Below are positions 11,308 to 21,050 of a DNA stretch of 64,000 nucleotides, piece by piece. A program made the position numbers and the translations under genes. The DNA comes from Phymorhynchus buccinoides (Eukaryota; Mollusca; Gastropoda; Neogastropoda; Raphitomidae), in the NCBI GenBank assembly GCA_017654935.2, contig CM065689.1:61567606-61631605 (forward strand), read 5' to 3'. Numbering within the stretch: position 1 is the first letter of the stretch; each line of letters starts with the position of its first letter. The notes under the pieces are model-generated. The model was not told where the DNA came from. It saw only the letters and a program-made list of their open reading frames with translations, and made no database searches.

Positions 11308-11369
11308 ATCTCCTGCCTCATCTTCATCACCTGCTGTAACATCAGTAGCTCCTGGCACACCTCCTCCTG
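11308..11369 (-). pseudogene. Partial copy 3 of the same kinesin exon
   Basis: Third near-identical copy with acceptor TTTTAACAG. It is embedded in TCCA repeat and has no donor. Confidence 0.85.
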
Positions 11370-11956
11370 CTGTTAAAACAGGAACAATTCATCCATCAGT
11401 CCATCCATCCATCCATCAGTCCATCCATCAGTCCATCCATCCATCCATCCATCCATCCATCCATCCATACATCAGTCCATCCATCAGTCCATCCATCCAT
11501 CCATCATCCATCCATCCATCCATCCATCCATCCATCCATCCATCAGTCCATCCATCCATCCATCCATCCAGTCCATCCATCCATCCATCCATCCATCCAT
11601 CAGTCCATCCATCCATCCATCCATCCATCCATCAATCCATCCATCCATCCATCCATCCATCACTCCATCCATCCATCAGTCCATCCATCCATCAGTCCAT
11701 CACTCCATCCATCCATCCATCACTCCATCCATCCATCAGTCCATCCATCCATCAGTCCATCCATCCATCAGTCCATCCATCCATCAGTCCATCCATCACT
11801 CCATCCATCCATCACTCCATCCATCCATCAGTCCATCCATCCATCCATCACTCCATCCATCCATCACTCCATCCATCCATCAGTCCATCCATCCATCAGT
11901 CCATCCATCCATCCATCCATCCATCAATCCATCCATCCATCCATCCATCACTCCAT

Positions 11957-12599
11957 CCATGTCCTTTCACAAGTACAGCTCTTGATTTGAATTTAGGAAA
12001 ACGCTTACAAACGCTGCACTTGAAATTAAAAAAAAAACAACTTTGGATCTGGAAGCGATGCACAGGAGTTGAAGAAAAAGTTGATTTTTTTTTAATTTCT
12101 TCTTACTTCCAAAGCTGACAATATGATTTGAATGATGTGTATACAAAGTGTCACAAGCCCAAAACATTCCATTCCATAGCCTTACTTGATGGAAATACCG
12201 CCTTGCCATAAGACTGTGTCAGACCAATAGGAATTGTTCGGAAATAATTCATTTGGTCAAACAGGGGAAATTACTCTACCATCAGGTACTGAGGTAGATC
12301 CCCAAACTAGGGATGATTACCATCGGGGGGGGGGAGGCAATTGCTATCATCTATATTTTAGACATCTGTAGAGTCACCCCTCTACAGGCAATAAAAGTTC
12401 AGTTCTGTTCATACACTTTCCTTTGCACACGTTCACACATATGCCTACACGCATAATGCATTGTAATGAAATTTAGGTTTAAAATTTAAAGAACACATTT
12501 AGTGGCCCATCATGTTTTTTAAAATGACCCCTCATTTTCTGTAGTCAGGGGTCATATGACCCATGAAGTCTGAAAACAATCTGAAGCTCTGTATCTTTC
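11957..12599. other. Intron, no gene seen
   Basis: AT-rich single-copy-looking sequence with a short G run near 12325. A GCAATAAAAGTTCAGTTCTG stretch at 12388-12407 resembles the 3' end of a retroelement, but nothing codes. Confidence 0.5.
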
Positions 12600-14306
12600 T
12601 GACTTTTGGCCCATTCTCCTGCCTTTTTTCCAAGAAAAATCTTCCATATAGTTTTCTCCTTTGAGGTCCTCCGAAATCGAACTGTGTCGGCTGACTGCAG
12701 CGGGGAGACCAGTGAACACTGGAGAACGGACACATACATACCCATTGTGGCCTTATGGCCCGGGAACGCAGCAGAAGAAGAAGATGTCGGCTGACTGCAG
12801 CGGGGAGACCAGTGAACACTGGAGAACGGACACATACATACCCATTGTGGCCTTATGGCCCGGGAACGCAGAAGAAGACTGTGTCGGCTGACTGCAGCGG
12901 GGAGACCAGTGAACACTGGAGAACGGACACATACATACCCATTGTGGCCTTATGGCCCGGGAACGCAGAAGAAGAAGACTGTGTCGGCTGACTGCAGCAA
13001 GGAGACCAGTGAACACTGGAGAACGGACACATACACAGACCTGCCAACCCCCTAACAGACCAAAGAGGAACATTTGTAGCAGGAAAGAGGAATTTTTTGG
13101 AGCTAAGAGGAATTTTGACGCAGCATCTTACCTTTCGCGCGTAAACATAATTTGAAGCAAGCAATTTTCATCCTTGTGAACTTGTCTTGTTTAACACAAG
13201 TCTTGTCTGGAAGTGTCACAACTATTCCTAACACAATAGAAGCTTTTGGTTTGTTCCTTGTTCCTCTGTCCTTTTTATTTGGGCAGACCAAGACGGTTGG
13301 CGCCATAGATGATTTAAATAATAAGACATGGAAGGAAGATAATGAATCAATTTAAGTTCATCTTTGTTTTCTTTCCTTCCGTTGGCTTGAAAAAGTCGGC
13401 AACGGTGGAAGAGGAAGTCTGGGAGTTTGCAGTTTCGATAAGACGATGAGAAGTAATGTGGCATTTGATGTCTTGACACCCTCCATTGGAGACTTTTAAG
13501 TGTAGTGAGCACATTATACATCAAGCATGATGCACACTTTCTTGATGTCTGAATGCACATATACTTTTCCATGTAATCTAGGCAGAAATATTGGTCTATT
13601 CTCTTTCTTTTCTCCCCAGAGTCTCACACACATCGATGTGTCAATCGCCATCTTGACGGAAGTGCGCAAACAGAAACTAGAAAGTCGGTTATATGCACAG
13701 CAGCTGTGGTGCTCTGTATATGAGACGATGAATTTGTGTGTTCTTTTTTTTTAAGTTTTGAAAGCGGAATTTTATGGACTTGAGCGGAAGGGCGGAAGAA
13801 ATGTAGTCTGAGCGGAAGAAATTCCGCTCAAAGCGGAAAGGTTGGCAGGTCTGCATACATACCCATTGTGGCCGTATGGCCCGGGAACGCAGAAGAAGAA
13901 GACTGTGTCGGCTGACTGCAGCGGGGAGACCAGTGAACACTGGAGAACGGACACATACATACCCATTGTGGCCGTATGGCCCGGGAACGCAGCAGAAGAA
14001 GATGTCGGCTGACTGCAGCAAGGAGACCAGTGAACACTGGAGAACGGACACATACATACCCATTGTGGCCTTATGGCCCGGGAACGCAGCAGAAGAAGAA
14101 GATTGTGTCGGCTGACTGCAGCAAGGAGACCAGTGAACACTGGAGAACGGACACATACATACCCATTGTGGCCTTATGGCCCGGGAACGCAGCAGAAGAA
14201 GAAGACTGTGTCGGCTGACTGCAGCGGGGAGACCAGTGAACACTGGAGAACGGACGCATACATACCCATTGTGGCCGTATGGCCCGGCTACGCAGAAGAA
14301 GAAGAA
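12600..14306 (+). repeat. Family B array, about 97-103-bp units, split by a transposon
   Basis: About eight copies of a unit with TGTCGGCTGACTGCAGC, GGAGACCAGTGAACACTGGA, GGACACATACATACCCATTG and GGCCCGGGAACGCAG, each followed by (AGA)n. The first copy keeps a longer 5' part (12610-12680: CCATTCTCCTGCC, CTCCGAAATCGAA) that also occurs at 2732-2800. This suggests that a SINE-like element became tandem through its GAA-rich tail. Blocks are 12600-13035 and 13854-14306, interrupted by the element at 13036-13853. Many short open frames here are repeat artefacts. Confidence 0.93.
13036..13853. mobile_element. Non-autonomous TIR DNA transposon, 818 bp
   Basis: Perfect 13-bp terminal inverted repeats: CAGACCTGCCAAC at 13036-13048 and GTTGGCAGGTCTG at 13841-13853. 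A 6-bp target duplication CATACA flanks it (13030-13035 and 13854-13859). Removing the insert and one CATACA restores the intact family B unit, which proves insertion. Next to the right end is a hairpin (GAGCGGAA-GAAA-TTCCGCTC, about 13810-13829). There is no transposase. A CAG start with a 6-bp duplication could fit a hAT-related or IS3EU-type group; I leave the superfamily open. Confidence 0.85.
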
Positions 14307-14314
14307 GCACTTAC

Positions 14315-14441
14315 ATTGGATGTTTTGAGCATGGCCAGGTCTGAGTTCTGCGGAGACATGGTGCCCAGGGGCACGTTGCTGGGTGGAACGATGTCCGACG
14401 GCTTGCCTTCCACAGGGCCGCCCGGCCCTAACTCTTTCACC
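14315..14441 (-). CDS. KIF2-like: Kinesin-13 exon just after the motor domain (partial gene)
   Basis: Minus-strand exon of 127 nt: one base completing an Arg codon, then 42 codons beginning VKELGPGGPVEGKPSDIV and ending MSPQNSDLAMLKTSN. Acceptor CTGTCCTCCAG and donor GTAAGTGC are both strong. From family knowledge, the kinesin motor domain ends with the neck motif LRYANRVKEL; this exon starts exactly at the split Arg before VKEL. KIF2A continues with a variable linker and then SSPQRDDLKLLCEQN, matching MSPQNSDLAMLKTSN here. The next exon (10852-10953) continues the alignment without a gap. The motor-domain exons should lie upstream, at higher coordinates on this strand, but none is visible before the assembly gap. 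Confidence 0.9.
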
Positions 14442-14491
14442 CTGGAGGACAGAGAACAACAGGCCTTTCAACTTTGTCTTTGTTCATCATC

Positions 14492-14515
14492 CCGCCCGGC
14501 CCTAACTCTTTCACC
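14492..14515 (-). pseudogene. Duplicated acceptor edge of the kinesin exon 14315-14441
   Basis: The 75-bp segment 14419-14493 is repeated at 14494-14568: the acceptor CTCCAG plus the first 24 nt of the exon (GGTGAAAGAGTTAGGGCCGG...) plus upstream intron. A third start (CCTGGCCCTAACTC, about 14566-14583) is truncated. The copy lacks the rest of the exon and any donor. Confidence 0.88.
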
Positions 14516-14589
14516 CTGGAGGACAGAGAACAACAGGCCTTTCAACTTTGTCTTTGTTCATCATCCTGCCTGGCCCTAACTCAAAACTT

Positions 14590-15062
14590 TTTATTTTCAA
14601 ATTTCTACATGTGTTACTGTCAATGGTCAATATTCATCTTGGTTTTCAATCGAAAGGGGGGTCAGACACAGGGATCCATCATCACCATATTTGTATTTAA
14701 TATGTGCAGAAATTCTTTGTCTCATGATCCGAAGAAATGTAAATATTAAAGGTATTAAAACAAAAGATAAGGAAAATTTGCTATCTCAGTTTGCCGATGA
14801 CACTACTTTATATCTTGATGGATCTGAAAGATCATTTCTTGAAACCATTAAGGTTCTAACTAAATTTTCACAGATCTCAGGCCTAAAAATAAATTTTGAT
14901 AAAACCCAAATCATATGGATTGGAAGTAGAAAGAACTGTGGCATTCAGTATATGAGGGGCAAAAATTTTGTGTGGGATCCAGGAACTTTCAAAATTTTAG
15001 GTGTCAAATTTTCTACTGATATAAATAGTATTGTACAAATGAACTACGAAGATAAACTATTA
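14590..15062 (+). pseudogene. L1/Tx1-like LINE ORF2 fragment, RT core
   Basis: Frameshifted remains of RT motifs upstream (GGQTQGSI from an ancestral RQGDP box; ICAEILCLMIRRNVNIKGI), then a clean stretch with LLSQFADDTTLYLDGSERS (FADD box), QISGLKINFDKTQIIWIGS and FKILGVKFS. It is cut at 15062 by the TIR element at 15063-15917; the frame resumes without loss after it. The 5' half of the LINE is absent. Confidence 0.88.
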
Positions 15063-15917
15063 CATGGTTCGTGGGGACTTGGAAGAGTGCCAAAAAAGGA
15101 CCTTAAAAGGACCTTTAAAGGACCAGCAATTTTTTTTAAAGGACCTATTTAAACCTTGTTTGTAGTTGTACTTGCAGACGTGGTGGGTGCAGAGCCAGAC
15201 GCCGACGATTGTGGCTGAGCAGATTCTTTTTTTTTTTTTTTGGCTGAGCAGATTCATTTGTTGTTACAGTAGTACATCTGCTACTTGCAAAAAAAGTCAG
15301 TCACATTGCACCTCGATTCCGCCTTGTGCCTTCTTTCAGCTTTCTTGTGATTTTCAGTCTTTGCGTGTTGTTTCAGCACCGACTCTCCCATTGACAAGAT
15401 GTTGATGTTTTTTTTACAATATGCACAACGAACTGCATGTTTGTTGTCCATCACTTTTCGGACCCAGTCCTTATAAATGTCCTCTCAGCCAACGATCCTG
15501 AAAACGAACACTTTCCAGGCATTTTTACACTTTTTACTTGAAAACAAGCACTGAAGCAGCCGCATGTGGGAAAAATTTCAACATGGCGCATAAGATATGT
15601 CGCCGAATCTCGCGCACGTGACCGGATTTACAGTAACTATTAAAATTAGATCGTCTGCTCGAAAGATACGAAGGCGATCGATTTTTGGCAAATTTTATTT
15701 CATTTAATATATTTTTTTGAGTTCATTTCTTATGACAAGGTACTTAGTTTTGTTTTTTGGCCCGATTAAAGGATTTAAACTGACCGCACCAATTTTAAAA
15801 GGACCTTTGACTGATTTGAAAGGACCTCCTTGCTGATATAAAGGACTTAACAGGCCTTTTGATGACCGATCAATTTCACAGCACTTTAAAGCACCTGAAA
15901 GGACCCCACGAACCCTG
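15063..15917. mobile_element. Non-autonomous hAT-like TIR element, 855 bp, inside the LINE
   Basis: Ends are CATGGTTCGTGGGG (15063 on) and CCCCACGAACCCTG (to 15917), inverted repeats with one mismatch. A 5-bp target duplication TATTA flanks it (15058-15062 and 15918-15922). Taking out the insert and one TATTA rejoins the LINE frame exactly (...YEDKLLAMRRILASW...). Both subterminal regions carry several copies of AAAGGACC or its near variants (about 15098-15150 and 15795-15905), as expected for transposase-binding repeats. No transposase is seen. A CAGGG-type end with a 5-bp duplication suggests a hAT relative. Confidence 0.85.
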
Positions 15918-16655
15918 TATTAGCAATGAGAAGGATTTTGGCATCATGGAAAAAAAGACAGATAACCCCTTTTGGAAAAATAACAGTAGTTAAAACTCTG
16001 GTGTTTTCAAAAATAGTTCATCTCCTGATCAGCCTGCCTGACCCCCCTGATGACTTTATCACTGCTTTAGATAAAGAGCTATACATATTTTTATGGAATG
16101 GGAAAAAAGGTAAAATTAAAAAATCTGTCATTGACAAAGAATACAGTGCAGGTGGTTTAAAAATGCTTAACGTGAGGAATTTTATATCGGCAATGAAAAT
16201 CAGTTGGTTACGTAGACTTACAAGAGACGATTCAGACTGGAAATTCTTTACTATCAATATGTTTCCTATGTTAGATAATGTTGAAAAATTTGGAGCAGAA
16301 TATGGAAATATTATTATGCAGACTGTACACAATCCTTTTTGGAAGGATGTTATTAGACATTATAAAAAACTATATTTGAAATGTCAACCTACTTCAGTTC
16401 ATGAATTTATGTCTGAGTGTATACACTACAATGCAAATATTGTAAGAAATAAAAAAAGTTATTTTTGTGCGAGAGTGGATCGCTCATGACATTCTTTTTG
16501 TTAAACAACTAATAAATGGTGAGGGCAATTTTATGTCATTTCAAGAATTTTTGACAGTTTCCTGGTGTAAGAACTAATTTTGTTTTATATATAGGTATTC
16601 TGAATGCTATTCGTTCTTACAGTCCAAAGTTAAATATTATTGTTACTAACAGGTA
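15918..16655 (+). pseudogene. L1/Tx1-like LINE ORF2, central C-terminal part
   Basis: Continuation of the LINE at 14590-15062: MRRILASWKKRQITPFGKIT, VKTLVFSKIVHLLISLPDPP, ELYIFLWNGKKGKIKKSVI, GGLKMLNVRNFISAMKISWL. A frameshift lies near 16470-16490. After it the sequence still reads like LINE (ILNAIRSYSPKLNIIVTNRY) up to the start of the internal satellite. Confidence 0.85.
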
Positions 16656-18705
16656 CAAACTGTTGGATCAACAAATGTGGTTTTCAATTAAGAAGGTCAG
16701 CAAGTATATACAAACTGTTGGATCAACACATGTGGTTTTCAATTAAGAAGGTCAGCAAGTATATACAAACTGTTGGATCAACACATGTGGTTTTCAATTA
16801 AGGTCAGCAAGTATATACAAACTGTTGGATCAACACATGTGGTTTTCAATTAAGAAGGTCAACAAGTATATACAAACTGTTGGATCAACACATGTGGTTT
16901 TCAATTAAGAAGGTCAGCAAGTATATACAAACTGTTGGATCAACAAATGTGGTTTTCAATTAAGAAGGTCAGCAAGTATATACAAACTGTTGGATCAACA
17001 AATGTGGTTTTCAATTAAGAAGGTCAGCAAGTATATACAAACTGTTGGATCAACAAATGTGGTTTTCAATTAAGGTCAGCAAGTATATACAAACTGTTGG
17101 ATCAACAAATGTGGTTTTCAATTAAGAAGGTCAGCAAGTATATACAAACTGTTGGATCAACACATGTGGTTTTCAATTAAGAAGGTCAGCAAGTATATAC
17201 AAACTGTTGGATCAACAAATGTGGTTTTCAATTAAGAAGGTCAGCAAGTATATACAAACTGTTGGATCAACACATGTGGTTTTCAATTAAGAAGGTCAGC
17301 AAGTATATACAAACTGTTGGATCAACAAATGTGGTTTTCAATTAAGGGTCAGCAAGTATATACAAACTGTTGGATCAACACATGTGGTTTTCAATTAAGG
17401 GCAGCAAGTATATACAAACTGTTGGATCAACACATGTGGTTTTCAATTAAGGTCAGCAAGTATATACAAACTGTTGGATCAACACATGTGGTTTTCAATT
17501 AAGAAGGTCAGCAAGTATATACAAACTGTTGGATCAACAAATGTGGTTTTCAATTAAGGTCAGCAAGTATATACAAACTGTTGGATCAACACATGTGGTT
17601 TTCAATTAAGAAGGTCAGCAAGTATATACAAACTGTTGGATCAACACATGTGGTTTTCAATTAAGGTCAGCAAGTATATACAAACTGTTGGATCAACAAA
17701 TGTGGTTTTCAATTAAGGTCAGCAAGTATATACAAACTGTTGGATCAACACATGTGGTTTTCAATTAAGGGCAGCAAGTATATACAAACTGTTGGATCAA
17801 CACATGTGGTTTTCAATTAAGAAGGTCAGCAAGTATATACAAACTGTTGGATCAACACATGTGGTTTTCAATTAAGAAGGTCAGCAAGTATATACAAACT
17901 GTTGGATCAACACATGTGGTTTTCAATTAAGAAGGTCAGCAAGTATATACAAACTGTTGGATCAACACATGTGGTTTTCAATTAAGAAGGTCAGCAAGTA
18001 TATACAAACTGTTGGATCAACACATGTGGTTTTCAATTAAGAAGGTCAGCAAGTATATACAAACTGTTGGATCAACACATGTGGTTTTCAATTAAGGGCA
18101 GCAAGTATATACAAACTGTTGGATCAACAAATGTGGTTTTCAATTAAGGTCAGCAAGTATATACAAACTGTTGGATCAACACATGTGGTTTTCAATTAAG
18201 GTCAGCAAGTATATACAAACTGTTGGATCAACACATGTGGTTTTCAATTAAGAAGGTCAGCAAGTATATACAAACTGTTGGATCAACACATGTGGTTTTC
18301 AATTAAGGGCAGCAAGTATATACAAACTGTTGGATCAACACATGTGGTTTTCAATTAAGAAGGTCAGCAAGTATATACAAACTGTTGGATCAACACATGT
18401 GGTTTTCAATTAAGAAGGGCAGCAAGTATATACAAACTGTTGGATCAACACATGTGGTTTTCAATTAAGGGCAGCAAGTATATACAAACTGTTGGATCAA
18501 CACATGTGGTTTTCAATTAAGGGCAGCAAGTATATACAAACTGTTGGATCAACACATGTGGTTTTCAATTAAGAAGGTCAGCAAGTATATACAAACTGTT
18601 GGATCAACACATGTGGTTTTCAATTAAGAAGGGCAGCAAGTATATACAAACTGTTGGATCAACACATGTGGTTTTCAATTAAGGGCAGCAAGTATATACA
18701 AACTG
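16656..18705. repeat. 52/55-bp satellite grown inside the LINE ORF
   Basis: About 38 copies of a unit with ACAAACTGTTGGATCAACAC, ATGTGGTTTTCAATTAAG and GTCAGCAAGTATAT. The length is 52 or 55 bp depending on whether an extra AAG is present. The unit is LINE coding sequence (KLLDQ-MWFSIK-SKYIQTV). The 10-mer ACAAACTGTT occurs in the single-copy LINE at both edges of the array. Repeats shift frame because 52 and 55 are not multiples of 3. Confidence 0.95.
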
Positions 18706-19545
18706 TTTTCAATAATAACAAGGCCATCCCTGCTGCTATCACTAAATGGAATCATCTTTTTGATAATCTTAATTGGAAATTAATCTTTTCTCACTGCTTT
18801 AAGACTACAGCTGATGTCCAGCTGCGGTGGTTCCAGACCAGGCTGTTACATAGATTGCTCCCAACTCAAAGATATTTGTTTCTACAGAAAATTGTTGATT
18901 CTCCTACTTGCAATTTTTTCAACCAAGAAGAACAGACAATTCCCCACATGCTGCATGACTGTGTTGTAATACAACAGTTTGGGACTGACCTTGAAAATAG
19001 GTTGAAAGATAAATGTCAACACTGTTATAACATGGGGTTTAGCAAGGAATTAATTTTGTTTGGGGTTAGACTAAATACAAGAACTGACAAGGTAATGGAC
19101 CTTTTGCATTTGTTGGCTAAATTCTACATTTATAAATGTAAACTTCAAGATGTCCACCCTAATCTACAGGCTTTTGTTGCTGTATTGAAAAATAGGTTTT
19201 GCATTGAAAAGTATTTGTCTGTTTTAAACTATACAGCAAAAGCATTTGAAGAAAATTGGTTCCAATATTTCCCAAATATATCTTAACTTCTTTCCAACCC
19301 ACTCCACCCTCTTTTTTTCCTTTTTTCTTTTTGTTCCCTTTCTCCCCTCTCTCCTTTTCCCCTGTGTATGATTATACATTTACAGAGCTTAGCATAAATT
19401 ATATTAAATATCACATTTATCAAATGTTTACCCCATATGTCACTCATAATTCAGTGTTCTTGTATTTTTTATTTTATCTATTTACTTTGTTATTTTCAGC
19501 ATGTCACCAGATTGAACTGTATAATTCCAAATTTTCTTTTCGGTA
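18706..19545 (+). pseudogene. L1/Tx1-like LINE ORF2 C-terminus and 3' UTR
   Basis: Reads FNNNKAIPAAITKWNHLF, LRWFQTRLLHRLLPTQRYLF, TIPHMLHDCVVIQQFG and LILFGVRLNTRTDKVMDLL up to a stop at 19284-19286. This is the usual C-terminal zinc-knuckle-like region of L1/Tx1 ORF2 (here with C-x-x-F and H-x-x-x-C pieces). It is followed by a pyrimidine-rich 3' UTR. Together with 14590-15062 and 15918-16655 it forms one LINE copy split twice. Confidence 0.86.
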
Positions 19546-19662
19546 ACGGTTGTCATGTACAATTCAGTCCTGGGTATGTAAACAGCAGGTGTACCCCATG
19601 ATGTAGGGATAGGTGAGGGTGGGGTATATGCGTGTACTCATTCATGTAGTGTGTGTGTGTGG

Positions 19663-20035
19663 ATGTGTGTGTTAGCCTATGTATTTGAGAATGGTTGATG
19701 TTACTTTCACTAATAGTGTTGTTGATGACGGTGGTTGGTGATTATGGTGGTGGATATGTGTGTTAACCTATGTATTTGAGAATGGTTGATGTTACTTTCA
19801 CTAATAGTGTTGTTGATGACGGTGGTTGGTGATTATGGTGGTGGATATGTGTGTTAACCTATGTATTTGAGAATGGTTGATGTTACTTTCACTAATAGTG
19901 TTGTTGATGACGGTGGTTGGTGATTATGGTGGTGGATGTGTGTGTTAACCTATATATTTGAGAATGGTTGATGTTACTTTCACTAATAGTGTTGTTGATG
20001 ACGGTGGTTGGTGATTGTGGTGGTGGATATGATGA
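19663..20035. repeat. 91-bp tandem repeat, about four copies
   Basis: The unit contains GTTAACCTATGTATTTGAGA, ATGGTTGATGTTACTTTCAC and GTTGATGACGGTGGTTGGTG. Copies begin near 19671, 19762, 19853 and 19944. Confidence 0.93.
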
Positions 20036-20146
20036 GAATAATGGTAGTGATAGTATTGTCACCAGGACTATAATTACTCCTGTTAATTCCTTTGCCTTTG
20101 CTGAAGTTGTGCTTATTATCATTATTTGTTACTATTTACTTATTAA

Positions 20147-20655
20147 TACTATTATTGTTGTTCATCATGTTATTGTCATCATTGTTGTTGCTATTATTGT
20201 TGTTCATCATGTTATTGTCATCAATGTTGTTGCTATTATTGTTGTTCATCATGTTATTGTCATCATTGTTGTTGCTATTATTGTTGTTCATCATGTTATT
20301 GTCATCATTGTTGTTGCTATTATTGTTGTTCATCATGTTATTGTCATCATTGTTGTTGCTATTATTGTTGTTCATCATGTTATTGTCATCATTGTTGTTG
20401 CTATTATTGTTGTTCATCATGTTATTGTCATCATTGTTGTTGCTATTATTGTTGTTCATCATGTTATTGTCATCATTGTTGTTGCTATTATTGTTGTTCA
20501 TCATGTTATTGTCATCATTGTTGTTGCTATTATTGTTGTTCATCATGTTATTGTCATCATTGTTGTTGCTATTATTGTTGTTCATCATGTTATTGTTGTC
20601 ATTGTTGTTGCTATAATTGTTGTTCATCATGTTATTGTCATCATTGTTGTTCATC
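20147..20655. repeat. 42-bp satellite, about 12 copies
   Basis: The unit is ATTATTGTTGTTCATCATGT followed by TATTGTCATC and ATTGTTGTTGCT, nearly invariant. Because 42 is divisible by 3, several frames on both strands stay open (VVHHVIVI, NNNNSNNNDDNNMM), giving frames of up to 407 codons that are not genes. Confidence 0.95.
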
Positions 20656-21050
20656 ACATTGTTGTCATCATCATTGTCATTGCTATCATTGTTGCTGTTG
20701 TTGTTGCTATCATTGTTGTGTCATCATTGTTGTTGTCATCATTGTTGTTCATCATGTTATTGTCATCATTGTCATTGCTATCATTGTTGTTCATCATGTT
20801 ATTGTCATCATTGTCATTGCTATCATTGTTGTTGTTGTTGTTGTCATCTTCATTGTCATTGCTATCATTGTTGTTGTTGTTGTTGTCATCTTCATTGTCA
20901 TTGCTATCATTGTTGTTGTTGTTGTTGTCATCTTCATTGTCATTGCTATCATTGTTGTTGTTGTTGTTGTCATCTTCATTGTCATTGCTATCATTGTTGT
21001 TGTCATCATCATCATTGTTGTTGCTATCATTGTTGCTGTTGTTGTTGTCA
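20656..21050. repeat. Second 42-bp repeat (TTG-rich), transitional
   Basis: Units with TATCATTGTTGTTGTTGTTG and TCATCTTCATTGTCATTGC, also 42 bp apart (for example 20821 and 20863). It shares TTG and ATC blocks with both neighbouring arrays and looks like an intermediate between them. Confidence 0.88.

Larger units (their letters stand above)
10964..11956. repeat. TCCA tetranucleotide microsatellite, nearly 1 kb
   Basis: (TCCA)n broken at irregular intervals by CAGT, CACT or CAAT. The first 400 bp are interleaved with the three exon-edge copies. Minus-strand frames reading repeated MDGW are artefacts. Confidence 0.95.

Noticed and set aside
13615..13735. Another kinesin-13 exon (ILTEVRKQK resembles ILTELRDK)
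   Set aside because: It lies on the opposite strand to the neighbouring kinesin exons, inside a transposon, and the rest of the stretch does not follow the family; kept only as a low-interest exon-like segment.
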